Shown here: piece after piece, positions 42,401 through 54,400 of the stretch
How the letters are laid out: each line of letters begins with the position of its first letter
How positions within the stretch are numbered: the first letter of the stretch is position 1
Assembly (NCBI RefSeq): GCF_963678635.1
Contig: NC_087064.1
Coordinates: forward strand, 31,472,369-31,536,368
Direction: 5' to 3'
Origin: Symsagittifera roscoffensis
Taxonomy: Eukaryota > Xenacoelomorpha > Acoela > Convolutidae
DNA: 64,000 bases
Notes under the pieces: generated by a model
Told to the model about the DNA's origin: nothing
Database searches by the model: none
The model's input: only the letters and a program-made list of their open reading frames with translations
Program-made: the position numbers and the translations under genes

Positions 42401-45400
42401 AACAAATAAGCTATCAAAACACACATTATTCAAAAAAAAATAAAAATTAAGAAGGTTCATAGGTAAAAAACAACTTAATCAACAAAATAGAAAACGTGAC
42501 CACTCTGTTTCAGATATTTTCTTCATCACAATTCAGAAATATAACGCAGTTTGTACATCACATACATCAGTACAACCCTGAAAATAAAAAAAATCATAAC
42601 CATCAGCTATATATATTTTCAACTAGGGACATTGAAACAATCTGTTTCATTACTCAATTGATGGAAAAACTGCAATTCAGCAGTTTACCATTATAAAAGA
42701 CAACTGAAATTGTTGATCTTTCATAAGCGATGCAGTAGTCAAGCAGAAAACATAAAACCGAACGATTAAACTCAATCTACTCAGGGGAAAAAGCGAGTCT
42801 TGTCTTTCAAAAATTTTGGTTCATCGTAATTCAGCAAAACAATTTGTTTGCTCAACAAATACAATTAAATCAACAGCACTCAGAAGAAACCTAATTCACT
42901 GCTAGAAATCTTTAAATTAAACAAACCAATAAGACTAATCGATCACGGGGAACATTGAACAATGAAAGCAATATACTTCATAGGAAACCACAAAACCAAA
43001 TGACAAAAAGGAAAATGTAAAAGTTCTCTTTCAGATCATTCTTTCATCATATATCAACAAGATAACGAAGTTTGCCCAACCCATAAAAACTCAACCCAGA
43101 AAACAAAGCAAAACAGGAGCTCCGAAGCCGCCAACCGAAACCATTTTTAACAAGAGAGACAAAAACTAACTGTTTAACTGCTAGGACCATCAAAAAACTG
43201 CAAAGTCACAATTTATCATTATACAGGTTATTGAAAGCGATTGATCATTCAAAAGCGATAACCTGAAGCAATTGATACCAAACAATTAGACTCAAGCAAC
43301 AATGAGAAAAAAAACTTTATCTTTCAGATAATTCTTTCATCATGAATCAGCAAGATAACGCAGTTTGTACATCACATACGTCAAATGCACCCTAGAAAAC
43401 TTACAAACAAATCACAAAGAATTTTTAAAGAACGCCAAACGAAAAAAATTTGAGCTGAAGAGAAGAACACTTGTTTCAATACTAGGATCAACAAAGCACT
43501 GCAAACTCATTAATCAGGCCAGTAAAACTGACAGATCAGTAAAAAAACGAAGCTTAATGCTTCATAAACGAGAAAACTCAATCAGCGAAAAGAAAATGTG
43601 ACCGCTCTGTTTCAAATAATTCCTTCATCACAATTCAGGGAGATAACGCAGTTTGTACATCACATACATCCATACAACCCTGAAAATAAATAAATCATAA
43701 CCGTCAGCTAGATATATTTTCAACTAGGGACATTGAAACAATCTGTTTCATTACTCAATTGATGGAAAAACTGCAATTCAGCAGTTTACCTTTATTTAAG
43801 ACAACTGAAATTGTTGATCTTTCATAAGCGATGCAGTAGTCAAGCAGAAAACATAAAACCGAACGATTAAACTCAATCTACTCAGGGGAAAAAGCGAGTC
43901 TTGTCTTTCAATATTTTGGTTCCTCGTAATTCATCAAAATAATTTGTTTGCTCAACAAACACAATTAAATCAACCCCAGCACTCAGAAGAGACTTAATTC
44001 ACTGCTAGAATTCTTTAAATTAAACAAACCAATAAGACTAATCGATCACGGGGAACATTGAACAATGAAAGCAATATACTTCATAGGAGACCACAAAAAC
44101 CAAATGACAAAAAGGAAAATGTAAAAGTTCTCTTTCAGATCATTATTTCATCATATATCAACAAGATAACGAAGTTTGCCCAACCCATAAAAACTCAACC
44201 CAGAAAACAAAGCAAAACAGGAGCTCCGAAGCCGCCAACCGAAAGCATCTTTAACAAGAGAGACAAAAACTAACTGTTTAACTGCTAAGACCATCAAAAA
44301 ACTGCAAAGTCACAATTTGTCATTATACAGGTTATTGAAAGCGATTGATCATTCAAAAGCGATAACCTGAAGCAATTGATACCAAACGATTAGACTCAAG
44401 CAACAATGAGAAAAAAAAACTTTTCTTTCAGATAATTCTTTCATCATGAATCAGCAAGATAACGCAGTTTGTACATCACATACGTCAACTGCACCCAAGA
44501 AAACTTACAAACAAATCACAAAGAATTTTCAAAAAACGCGAAAATAATAAAATATATGAATTACAGAGCAACCTGAAATCACCAAATAGATGAAATTTCA
44601 TTAGCAGAAAAATTATACTAAGAATAGGTTCATCAAAACTTGCACAATGACAAGGACAGTTAACAAATAAGCTATCAAAACAGACACATTATTCAAAAAA
44701 AAAATAAAAATTAAGAAGGTTCATAGGTAAAAAACAACTTAATCAACAAAATAGAAAACGTGACCACTCTGTTTCATATATTTTCTTCATCACAATTCAG
44801 AAAGATAACGCAGTTTGTACATCACATACATCAGTACAACCCTGAAAATAAAAAAAATCATAACCGTCAGCTAGATATATTTTCAACTAGGGACATTGAA
44901 ACAATCTGTTTCATTACTCAATTGATGGAAAAACTGCAATTCAGCAGTTTACCATTAAATAAGACAACTGAAATTGTTGATCTTTCATAAGCGATGCAGT
45001 AGTCAAGCAGAAAACATAAAACCGAACGATTAAACTCAATCTACTCAGGGGAAAAAGCGAGTCTTGTCTTTCAAAGATTTTGGTTCCTCGTAATTCATCA
45101 AAATAATTTGTTTGCTCAACCAACACAATTAAATCAACCCCAGCATTCAGAAGAGACTTAATTCACTACTAGAATTCTTTAAAATTAACCAAACCAATAA
45201 GACTAATCGATCACGGGGAACATTGTACAAAGAAAGCAATATACTTCATAGGAAACCACAAAAACCAAATGACAAAAAGGAAAATGTAAAAGTTCTCTTT
45301 CAGATCATTCTTTCATCATATATCAACAAGATAACGAAGTTTGCCCAACCCATAAAAACTCAACCCAGAAAACAAAGCAAACAGGAGCTCCGAAGCCGCC

Positions 45401-48400
45401 AACCGAAACCATTTTTAACAAGAGAGACAAAAACTAACTGTTTAACTGCTAGGACCATCAAAAAACTGCAAAGTCACAATTTATCATTATACAAGTTATT
45501 GAAAGCGATTGATCATTCAAAAGCGATAACCTGAAGCAATTGTTACCAAACAATTAGACTCAAGCAACAATGAGAAAAAAAAACGTTCTCTTTCAGATAA
45601 TTCTTTCATCATGAATCAGCAAGATAACGCAGTTTGTCCATCACATACGTCAACTGCACCCTAGAAAAATTACAAACAAATCACAAAGATTTTTCAAAAA
45701 ATGCCAAACGAAAAAAATTTGAGCTGAAGAGAAGAACACTTGTTTCAATACTAGGATCAACAAATCACTGCAAACTCATTTATCAGGCCATTAAAACTGA
45801 TAGATCAGTAAAAAAAACGAAGCTTAATCCTTCATAAACGATAAAACTCAATCAGCAAAAAGAAAATGTGACCGCTCTGTTTCAAATAATTCCTTCATCA
45901 CAATTCAGGGAAATAACGCAGTTTGTACATCACATACATCAATACAACCCTGAAAATAAAAAAAAATCATAACCGTCAGCTAGATATATTTTCAACTAGG
46001 GACATTGAAACAATCTGTTTCATTACTCAATTGATGGAAAAACTGCAATTCAGCAGTTTACCATTATTTATGAGAACTGAAATTGTCGATCTTTCAAAAG
46101 CGATGCAGTAGTCAAGCAGAAAACAAAACCGAACGATTAAACTCAATCTACTCAGGGGAAAAAGCGAGTCTTGTCTTTCAAAGATTTTGGTTCCTCGTAA
46201 TTCATCAAAATAATTTGTTTGCTCAACAAACACAATTAAATCAACCCCAGCACTCAGAAGAGACTTAATTCACTGCTAGAATTCTTTAAATTAAACAAAC
46301 CAATAAGACTAATCGATCACGGGGAACATTGAACAATGAAAGCAATATACTTCATAGGAAGCAATTGATACCAAACGATTAGACTCAAGCAACAATGAGA
46401 AAAAAAACTTTCTCTTTCAGATAATTCTTTCATCATGAATCAGCAAGATAACGCAGTTTGTACATCACATACGTCAACTGCACCCTAGAAAACTTACAAA
46501 CAAATCACAAAGAATTTCCAAAAAACGCCAAACGAAAAAAATTTGAGCTGAAGAGAAGAACACTTGTTTCAATACTAGGATCAACAAATCACTGCAAACT
46601 CATTTATCAGGCCATTAAAACTGATAGATCAGTAAAAAAAAACGAAGCTTAATCCTTCATAAACGATAAAACTCAATCAGCAAAAAGAAAATGTGACCGC
46701 TCTGTTTCAAATAATTCCTTCATCACAATTCAGGGAAATAACGCAGTTTGTACATCACATACATCAATACAACCCTGAAAATAAAAAAAAATCATAACCG
46801 TCAGCTAGATATATTTTCAACTAGGGACATTGAAACAATCTGTTTCATTACTCAATTGATGGAAAAACTGCAATTCAGCAGTTTACCATTATTTAAGAGA
46901 ACTGAAATTGTCGATCTTTCATAAGCGATGCAGTAGTCAAGCAGAAAACATAAAACCGAACGATTAAACTCAATCTACTCAGGGGAAAAAGCGAGTCTTT
47001 TCTTTCAAAGATTTTGGTTCCTCGTAATTCATCAAAATAATTTGTTTGCTCAACAAACACAATTAAATCAACCCCAGCACTCAGAAGAGACTTAATTCAC
47101 TGCTAGAATTCTTTAAATTAAACAAACCAATAAGACTAATCGATCACGGGGAACATTGAACAATGAAAGCAATATACTTCATAGGAAGCAATTGATACCA
47201 AACAATTAGACTCAAGCAACAATGAGAAAAAAAAATTTCTCTTTCAGATAATTCTTTCATCATGAATCAGCAAGATAACGCAGTTTGTACATCACATACG
47301 TCAACTGCACCCTAGAAAACTTACAAACAAATCACAAAGAATTTCCAAAAAACGCCAAACGAAAAAAATTTGAGCTGAAGAGAAGAACACTTGTTTCAAT
47401 AATAGGATCAACAAAGCACTGCAAACTCATTTATCAGGCCAGTAAAACTGACAGATCAGTAAAAAAAAACGAAGCTTATTGCTTCATAAACGATAAAACT
47501 CAATCAGCAAAAAGAAAATGTGACCGCTCTGTTTCAAATAATTTCATCATCACAATTCAGGGAGATAACGCAGTTTGTACATCACATACATCAATACAAC
47601 CCTGAAAATAAAAAAAAAATCAAAACCGTCAGCTAGATATATTTTCAACTAGGGACATTGAAACAATCTGTTTCATTACTCAATTGATGGAAAAAACTGC
47701 AATTCAGCAGTTTACCATTATTTAAGACAACTGAAATTGTTGATCTTTCATAAGCGATGCAGTAGTCAAGCAGAAAACATAAAACCGAACGATTAAACTC
47801 AATCTACTCAGGGGAAAAAGCGAGTCTTGTCTTTCAAAGATTTTGGTTGCTCGTAATTCATCAAAATAATTTGTTTGCTCAACCAACACAATTAAATCAA
47901 CCCCAGCATTCAGAAGAGACTTAATTCACTGCTAGAATTCTTAAATTAAACAAACCAATAAGACTAATCGATCACAGGGAACATTGAACCATGAAAGCAA
48001 TATGCTTCATAGGAAACCACAAAAACCAAATGACAAAAAGGAAAATAAAAAAGTTCTCTTTCAGATCATTCTTTCATCATATATCAACAAGATAACGAAG
48101 TTTGCCCAACCCATAAAAACTCAACCCAGAAAACAAAGCAAAACAGGAGCTCCGAAGCCACCAACCGAAAGCATTTTTAACCAGAGAGACAAAAACTAAC
48201 TGTTTAACTGCTAGGACCATCAAAAAACTGCGGTCACAATTTATCATTATACAGGTTATTGAAAGCGATTGATCATTCAAAAGCGATAACCTGAAGCAAT
48301 TGATACCAAACGATTAGACTCAAGCAACAATGAGAAAAAAACGTTCTCTTTCAGATAATTCTTTCATCACAATTCAGCAAGATAACGCAGTTTGCACATC

Positions 48401-51400
48401 ACATATATCAATACAACACTGAAAACCAAAAAAAGAGAAAATGTCGAAACCGTCAGCTAGATATATTTTCACCTAGGGACATTGAAACAATCTGTTTCAT
48501 TACTCAATTGATGGAAAACTGCAATTCAGCACTTCACCCTTATTAAGGACAACCGAAATTATTGATCTTTCATAAGCGATGCAGTAGTCAAGCAGAAAAT
48601 ATAAAACCGAACGACAAAACTCAATCTAACCAAATAAAAATGTGAGTCTTCACTGCTAGATCTCGAAAAAATGCAATGAAGAAATTCATCATTATATCGC
48701 CAAATAAAACTAAAAAGCCAATCAAAATGGATTTAAAAAAAACGAGCGAAGTGCTTATAACAAACAATAAAACTCAATCAACAACGTGGAAAACGTGACC
48801 GAACTGGCCCATTAAAAAAGTGTGACCATTCTCATTCAGATATATATTTCTTCTATCATAATTCAGCTATTAACGCATACAAAAATTCAACACTAAAAAT
48901 TGACTTGAAATTTACCAGGTATAAAAAATTCACAGAACATCTACCAAACCTTCAATCTTGAAGTTTTTGTTCCACCACAAGTTCATATTGAAGTTTTGAT
49001 TAATGATGCAGTTTGTCAAAAATTAGCCAAAAAAACAGATAAATCATTCGAAAAAAATAACAAGCTGAACGGTTCATAGGTAAGGAAAAAAACTCGATCA
49101 ACAAAAAAAAGATGTGAGCGTTCTTTATCAGGTATTTCTTTTATCAAATATCAGCAGTAAAACGCAGTTTGCTTATCACAAGCAAAAATTCAACACTAAA
49201 ACAATCATAAAAATTACAGAGAAACGTAAAACCGCCAACTACATAACATTTCAATAAAGGCAAAAATTATAGGTTTCACTGCTATGTTCATCAAAAACTT
49301 GCAAAAATTAAGCCAATTCAACTAATGGATCATTCAAAAAAAGTGTTTAAAAAATCGAGCGATATGTTTCATAGGAAACAATAAAATTAATCAACAAAAA
49401 AAAGAAAATGTGCGTGTTCTCTTTCAGATGATCGTTTCATCATAATTCAGCAAGATAACGCAGTTTGCACATCACGTATATCAATTCGAACCTGAAATAC
49501 CAGCAAAAACTACAATGAAAATTCAAAACTGTCAGCTAGATATATTTTGAACTAGGGAGACAAAAACAATCTAAAAAACTGCTAGGTCCATATACAATGT
49601 GCAGAGACGCGGTTTATCATTACATCCGTCAATGAACTTGATCGCTGAATCGAACGCGATTGAAAAACGCAAATTACTTCAGGCCAAACGGTTAAACTCA
49701 ATGAATAAAAAAGAAAAATATAGCTTTCACTTTCAGACAATTTTTCATTGTTATTCAGCAAGATAACGCAGTTTGAGCATGAAAGAAAAACCAACAGTTC
49801 AAATCTGATGGAAGTCCAGACTAGCTGAATTTCAATTAAAACAATTTTTTTCTGCAATCAAATGGGTATTTGAATAATCGGGGAACTAGTTCATTTTATT
49901 GGGTCATTGTTGTCTGTTAAAATGCGTTTAGCTTACTTTTAGGGTTGTCTAATTTAAGTGTGTATAAATTTATCTTATCAGAGACTTCAGTATTTTTGCG
50001 GCACCTAAGTAGTCAGCTGCTATTATCAAATCTGCTTAGAACCTAGAGAAGCAACACAACTACCGCAGAAACCCCGATTACAAATATAGCCAAAAAACAG
50101 TTGGAAAAATGTCAATGAACTGAAGTTAACCAGAAAAAAATTGAATTGAAACTTTCGAAGCTCGCAGCAAAAATAAGCCACTCTGAAGCTCTCTAAATTT
50201 CTACATGTTTTATTATCAATATTTTCTCTTTTCAAAAAACTAGCCCAATTTCAAAAAACTGGATCAATAATTAATTTTTTTTATCGGCTGCGAAATTTAA
50301 TCCAATTTCGTAACTACAAGTCAATCAAGAATTTTCGCACTTATGTCGCTTTATTAATTGAAGAGTGCAAATTGCCTTCCATATAGCTACAGAAATCGAA
50401 TTGAACGGAAAATTTAAAATCAAGCCGCTAAAAACAATCATAGCCAACAGACAGTTGGAAAATAGCCAATGAACGCAAAAAAAAATACTGACTTGTTTTT
50501 TGAAAAATGCAAATATTCTAATTTCGAAGAGAGAGATAGATGGCTATGAAGCTCTTTGATTTTCTCGAACAATTTATGAATGTCACTTTTCTGATCTGAT
50601 AAAATTAACCCAATTTGAAAAAAAAAACTGGATCAATTTTTTAATTCGCTGGGAAATCTCATAATTAAAATCCAGTGAATTAACCTTAAAAAAGAAAACA
50701 AAAGTCAAACCGCGAAAAAATAAATTTGGCCTGAAAACAATGGGGAAAAATCATCACGAACGACATTCATCGACTTTTAATAAAAAATCATCGCAATCTA
50801 TGTAACCATACATACCACTTTCGTCGTCACTTTGCAATTCGTTGTTTAACGCGGTGACTAGCTTCGCAATCTGGTGAGCAGTTTGTTCACTCTCCGTGTA
50901 GTAGTGGAGCAACATGTGCTGTTGGGATATGAGGGCATTCAGTCTGTCGAATGTAGGCCATAGCACACTAGACAACAGACAGAGAGCCAGCTGGAAACTC
51001 TGTGCGTTGTTCTGAGACCTAAAACAGAATGATCGCCCCGTATCAACAAATTCTTAGCATTAAGCATTGAAACCTACTTTGGCCTAAACTCTAGATTTTG
51101 GCCTCGGTTTTTGAAAAAATTTCACTGAAGACGAGTAAAAAAAAAAAAATTTAATTATTAGATCGTTACTCTATTCTGAATTCTACCTACTATTTTAAAT
51201 ACCTCTACGTCTATCTTAAGACTCTACGAGCACTAATAGATAAGAGACTGATCAAAGAAGCAAGCAGCTAGACTCACTTGATGAGGAGTTCCTTCAGCTC
51301 GCCTATCTCTATCTCCTGACTGGTGCGCACATTCTCCAGCAACACTATCTTGTCCGCACTCTCACTTGACCACTTCTGGTTGTCCTGAAGCACCTTGATT

Positions 51401-54400
51401 GGTCAGAATCCATTTAAAAATATACCAATATAACTCGTCCCTTTGATAATGATGACTATTTTGTAGTTTTTCGATTTTTAAGGCCAGATTAGTCAATTTT
51501 TCGAATGCTCTCTTAGATCTCGAAAATCAGAACTAATCTAATTTCATAAATATTTTGCAGCATCAAATACCTTGCGATTTTTAATTTTTCTAAATTCGTT
51601 GGATAAACAAAAAGTCCTTCTAATGCGCGTTCCCCTCAAACTCTGAGTCAGTAAAGTTTTGTGGCTCTACCGCAATAGCAAACAACACCTTAAGTTTATT
51701 CTTGAGGTCTTCAACCATCAATTGATAGTGTTCTTCCAGCTGTGATTGGTGGTTGTTGTGTGTCTGAGTCTGGTGTGCGAGCTGGCCCTTCAGAGACGAC
51801 ATCTCTGACTCATGATTGGACTGCAAATCATCTAGTGCTTCGTCTTTACGCACACATGCAAAATCCAGTTTTCGATACTGAAATAGCCAGGGAAAACAAA
51901 ATTAAGCCAGTGAACTATCATAGAATTGAGAGGAAACTTGTTGCAACCCACTGAAACTCAAGCAAATTTATATTTTACAGCAACCAATGAAAAATGAAAA
52001 CGTATACTATGCTTCGGGGACACAATTTACGACCGCGTGCAAACGCATTTGGTGATTCTGAACAAATAAAGCTATGGCTTCAAAAATATCACTAACTATA
52101 TGATTAAAATTCTGACCGCAGTTGCAATGGCAGATTGATTGCTCGTGAGCGCATTTCAAGCCAATTAACAAACCATTGAGGCTTGGAACTGGAATGACAA
52201 AAATGATTCATGTTGCCAGTAGGATTCAACTTAAAATGGTTATGAGGGTAAATTGCACATCAGCGAAAAATGTACAGAATTTAAATAAAAGTGAAGGCGA
52301 ACAGTTTGGTAGGAATCAATTTAAGAATAGCCAATGGTTTGAAAAAAGTCAATGAACAAGGAAAATATTTTCACTTTTCGAAGAAAAAACCACGTTGAGA
52401 AAAACACACCACGTGAAAGCTCTTAGAATTTCAAGAAAACTTCCAGAAGAAAACTGGGACAAAAGGTATTATCTTGATTCCGCTTGAAATCTAAAATTTA
52501 AAATCCTTGTTTAAACTTAAAAGCAATTCACGCTTTGCCTTTTCGAAAATGTAGAACGTCACTTCCTTTCTTTTTAGTAATTGATTTAGAACTAAACTTG
52601 AAAAGAAATCAAAATTCAAGCCACAAAAATTAAAATTTACAGAAAAAAAAACAAAATAACCACACGGCCAAAATAGGTATCTTCACTTCGTTCATTTAAA
52701 TTTACTATCTTAGACTTAATGCAGTCCTTATACAACCAGCACTCGGAGGGAGAAATTAAACAGTGATAATTTGAAGAACCCACTACTCATAGAACTCACA
52801 TTTGCATCCACGAATCCTGTAAAAAGAATCTGATAACTCACAAGACAATGAATCAATTCACGTTTTTACAAAGCATCGATTTTAATTCATAAACTTAGAT
52901 AGAATTACAAAATCATGCGAGGTTATTATGTTTTTGCGTATAAGTTACTCTTAACTATTTTTTTATATCGATGAGACCTACTTTATCAATCAGACTTTTG
53001 TATGCAGAGGTGTATGAGTCCAGTTGCTCCATGACGTTGTTCAGAATCAGTTCCCACTCCGAGTACTCGCTCACATTCGAGTCCAGACAAGTCCGAATTG
53101 AGTTACTATCTTCAACTCCCATGGATCTCATAGATGCTAATTTGACACCGACTGACAGAAGCTGCTTCTTCTTCGTCTAAATTCGGTCATTTCCAAAACA
53201 ATAGGAACAACTATTCAGACTAAAAATGGTATTGACGGTCTTCGTACGTTTCGCTCTCTTAAAGTTGGTGACACATTTCGCCCTACATTGATAACTTGAC
53301 TTTGTGCACGAGGTATTAGGGGCTTTTGAGGGTGAAATGTGCCACATTCGGTATTAGCATCTGATAGCACTAGCTGAGACAAAACTTCACCATGAGTCAC
53401 CACAACGCGAATATTTTTCCTTATCCCATTTTGTACCCAAGCCTTTTTGAACCACAGTTATGCAATGAACGAGTCGCTGTTTACTGTCTTCAGATCATTC
53501 TACTTTCGATTGATGACAATTGAGTTTCAACATATTCTAAATATCCATTTATTCAACCATATGTTGATAACTATTAATCTTTTGGCAAGAATTAACGCCT
53601 CCCCTAACACTGACCTCCTCCTCCAGTTTTGCCTTCTTCTTGAACACTAGCATCTGGTCACTCAGTTTGTCAGCCCTTGACTTCTGCTTCTCATATGCAT
53701 CCCCACTCTCCCTCGCCTGCTGAGACACACTTGACACCTTCTGCTCCAACTCTGCATTCTCCCGCTTCAACTTGGCTGCTTCGTGGCTCTGATCAAGAAG
53801 CAACATTCACTTAAAGTTAACTAAAGCGGCAATGTGAAATTTTTAGTATGGGTTCGATTAGTCGCACTTAGAAAGCAACAAATCTGCGCTGGCTAATTTA
53901 ATACAGAAGCAAAGCTGCACTTCGCAAACACAGGCAACAAATAAAGCAAAAATAAACATATTTTTGAGTTTTTAAAACAAACCGAAAAAAACAAGACCTG
54001 CAAAAGAACTTGCAACAGCCATGGTCAAAAATATTGTGTGCTGCGGAGAAGGAAAGAACCTATTTAGACCCCTCGCGCAAGGAAACCTTAGGAACAACAG
54101 ACTATCACACAAATTTCAATCATTTACGATTTTAAGCATGAAACAACCCGAAAAAGACAACCACTAAATTTTTTTTAATTGGACTGTTTTAGCACAAAAA
54201 TCCAACGAACAATACCTTATTGGCTAACTGTTCTTTGAGTTCGTCCAGCACTCGCTTGCTGTGGTCCACGGCCTCCTTGTACGAGTCTATCTCTGTCGTT
54301 ACTGCCTTCAGTCGATCAACCAGCGCCGTGTTCTGAAAGTGTGATCAATTCAATTGAATGGAATTAATAAAAAAGGACACAGTAGCGGATTTATGGGGGG

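Larger units (their letters stand above)
18000..49860. repeat. Satellite A: tandem array of about 300-bp monomers (about 32 kb)
   Basis: The phrase CAGCAAGATAACGCAGTTTG, or a close variant, recurs about every 290-340 bp (for example near 19,085, 19,375, 19,680, 19,967, 20,305, 20,610 and 20,910). Around it the monomers share CTCTTTCAGAT, TTCTTTCATCAT before and ACATCACAT, CAACCCTGAAAA after. The monomers are diverged at both edges (18.0-20.2 kb and 48.6-49.86 kb) and nearly identical as higher-order blocks inside. All short reading frames in it simply repeat with the array and have no sign of coding constraint. It lies wholly inside the intron between E8 and E7. Confidence 0.92.
9031..50815 (-). 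other. Giant intron (41,785 bp) of the coiled-coil gene
   Basis: It is bounded by donor AAAGTG|GTATGT at 50815 and acceptor GATTGCTTAG at 9031. The flanking exons are in matching phase (1 base plus 2 bases). It contains, in window order, a SINE-like fragment, half of an R1 repeat, a BEL/Pao element, the other half of R1, another R1 fragment, about 32 kb of satellite A, an unassigned 230 bp and two R1 copies. I saw no convincing additional exon in it. Confidence 0.8.

Noticed and set aside
31766-48199. Related plus-strand frames of 60-106 codons with KKEYVRVLFQ or KKENVKVLFQ motifs
   Set aside because: These are the same satellite monomer in one frame; frame length varies with indels and substitutions are not biased to third positions as far as I can see.
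18000-49860. CRISPR-like array
   Set aside because: The repeats are about 300-bp tandem monomers, not short repeats with unique spacers, and the genome is eukaryotic.
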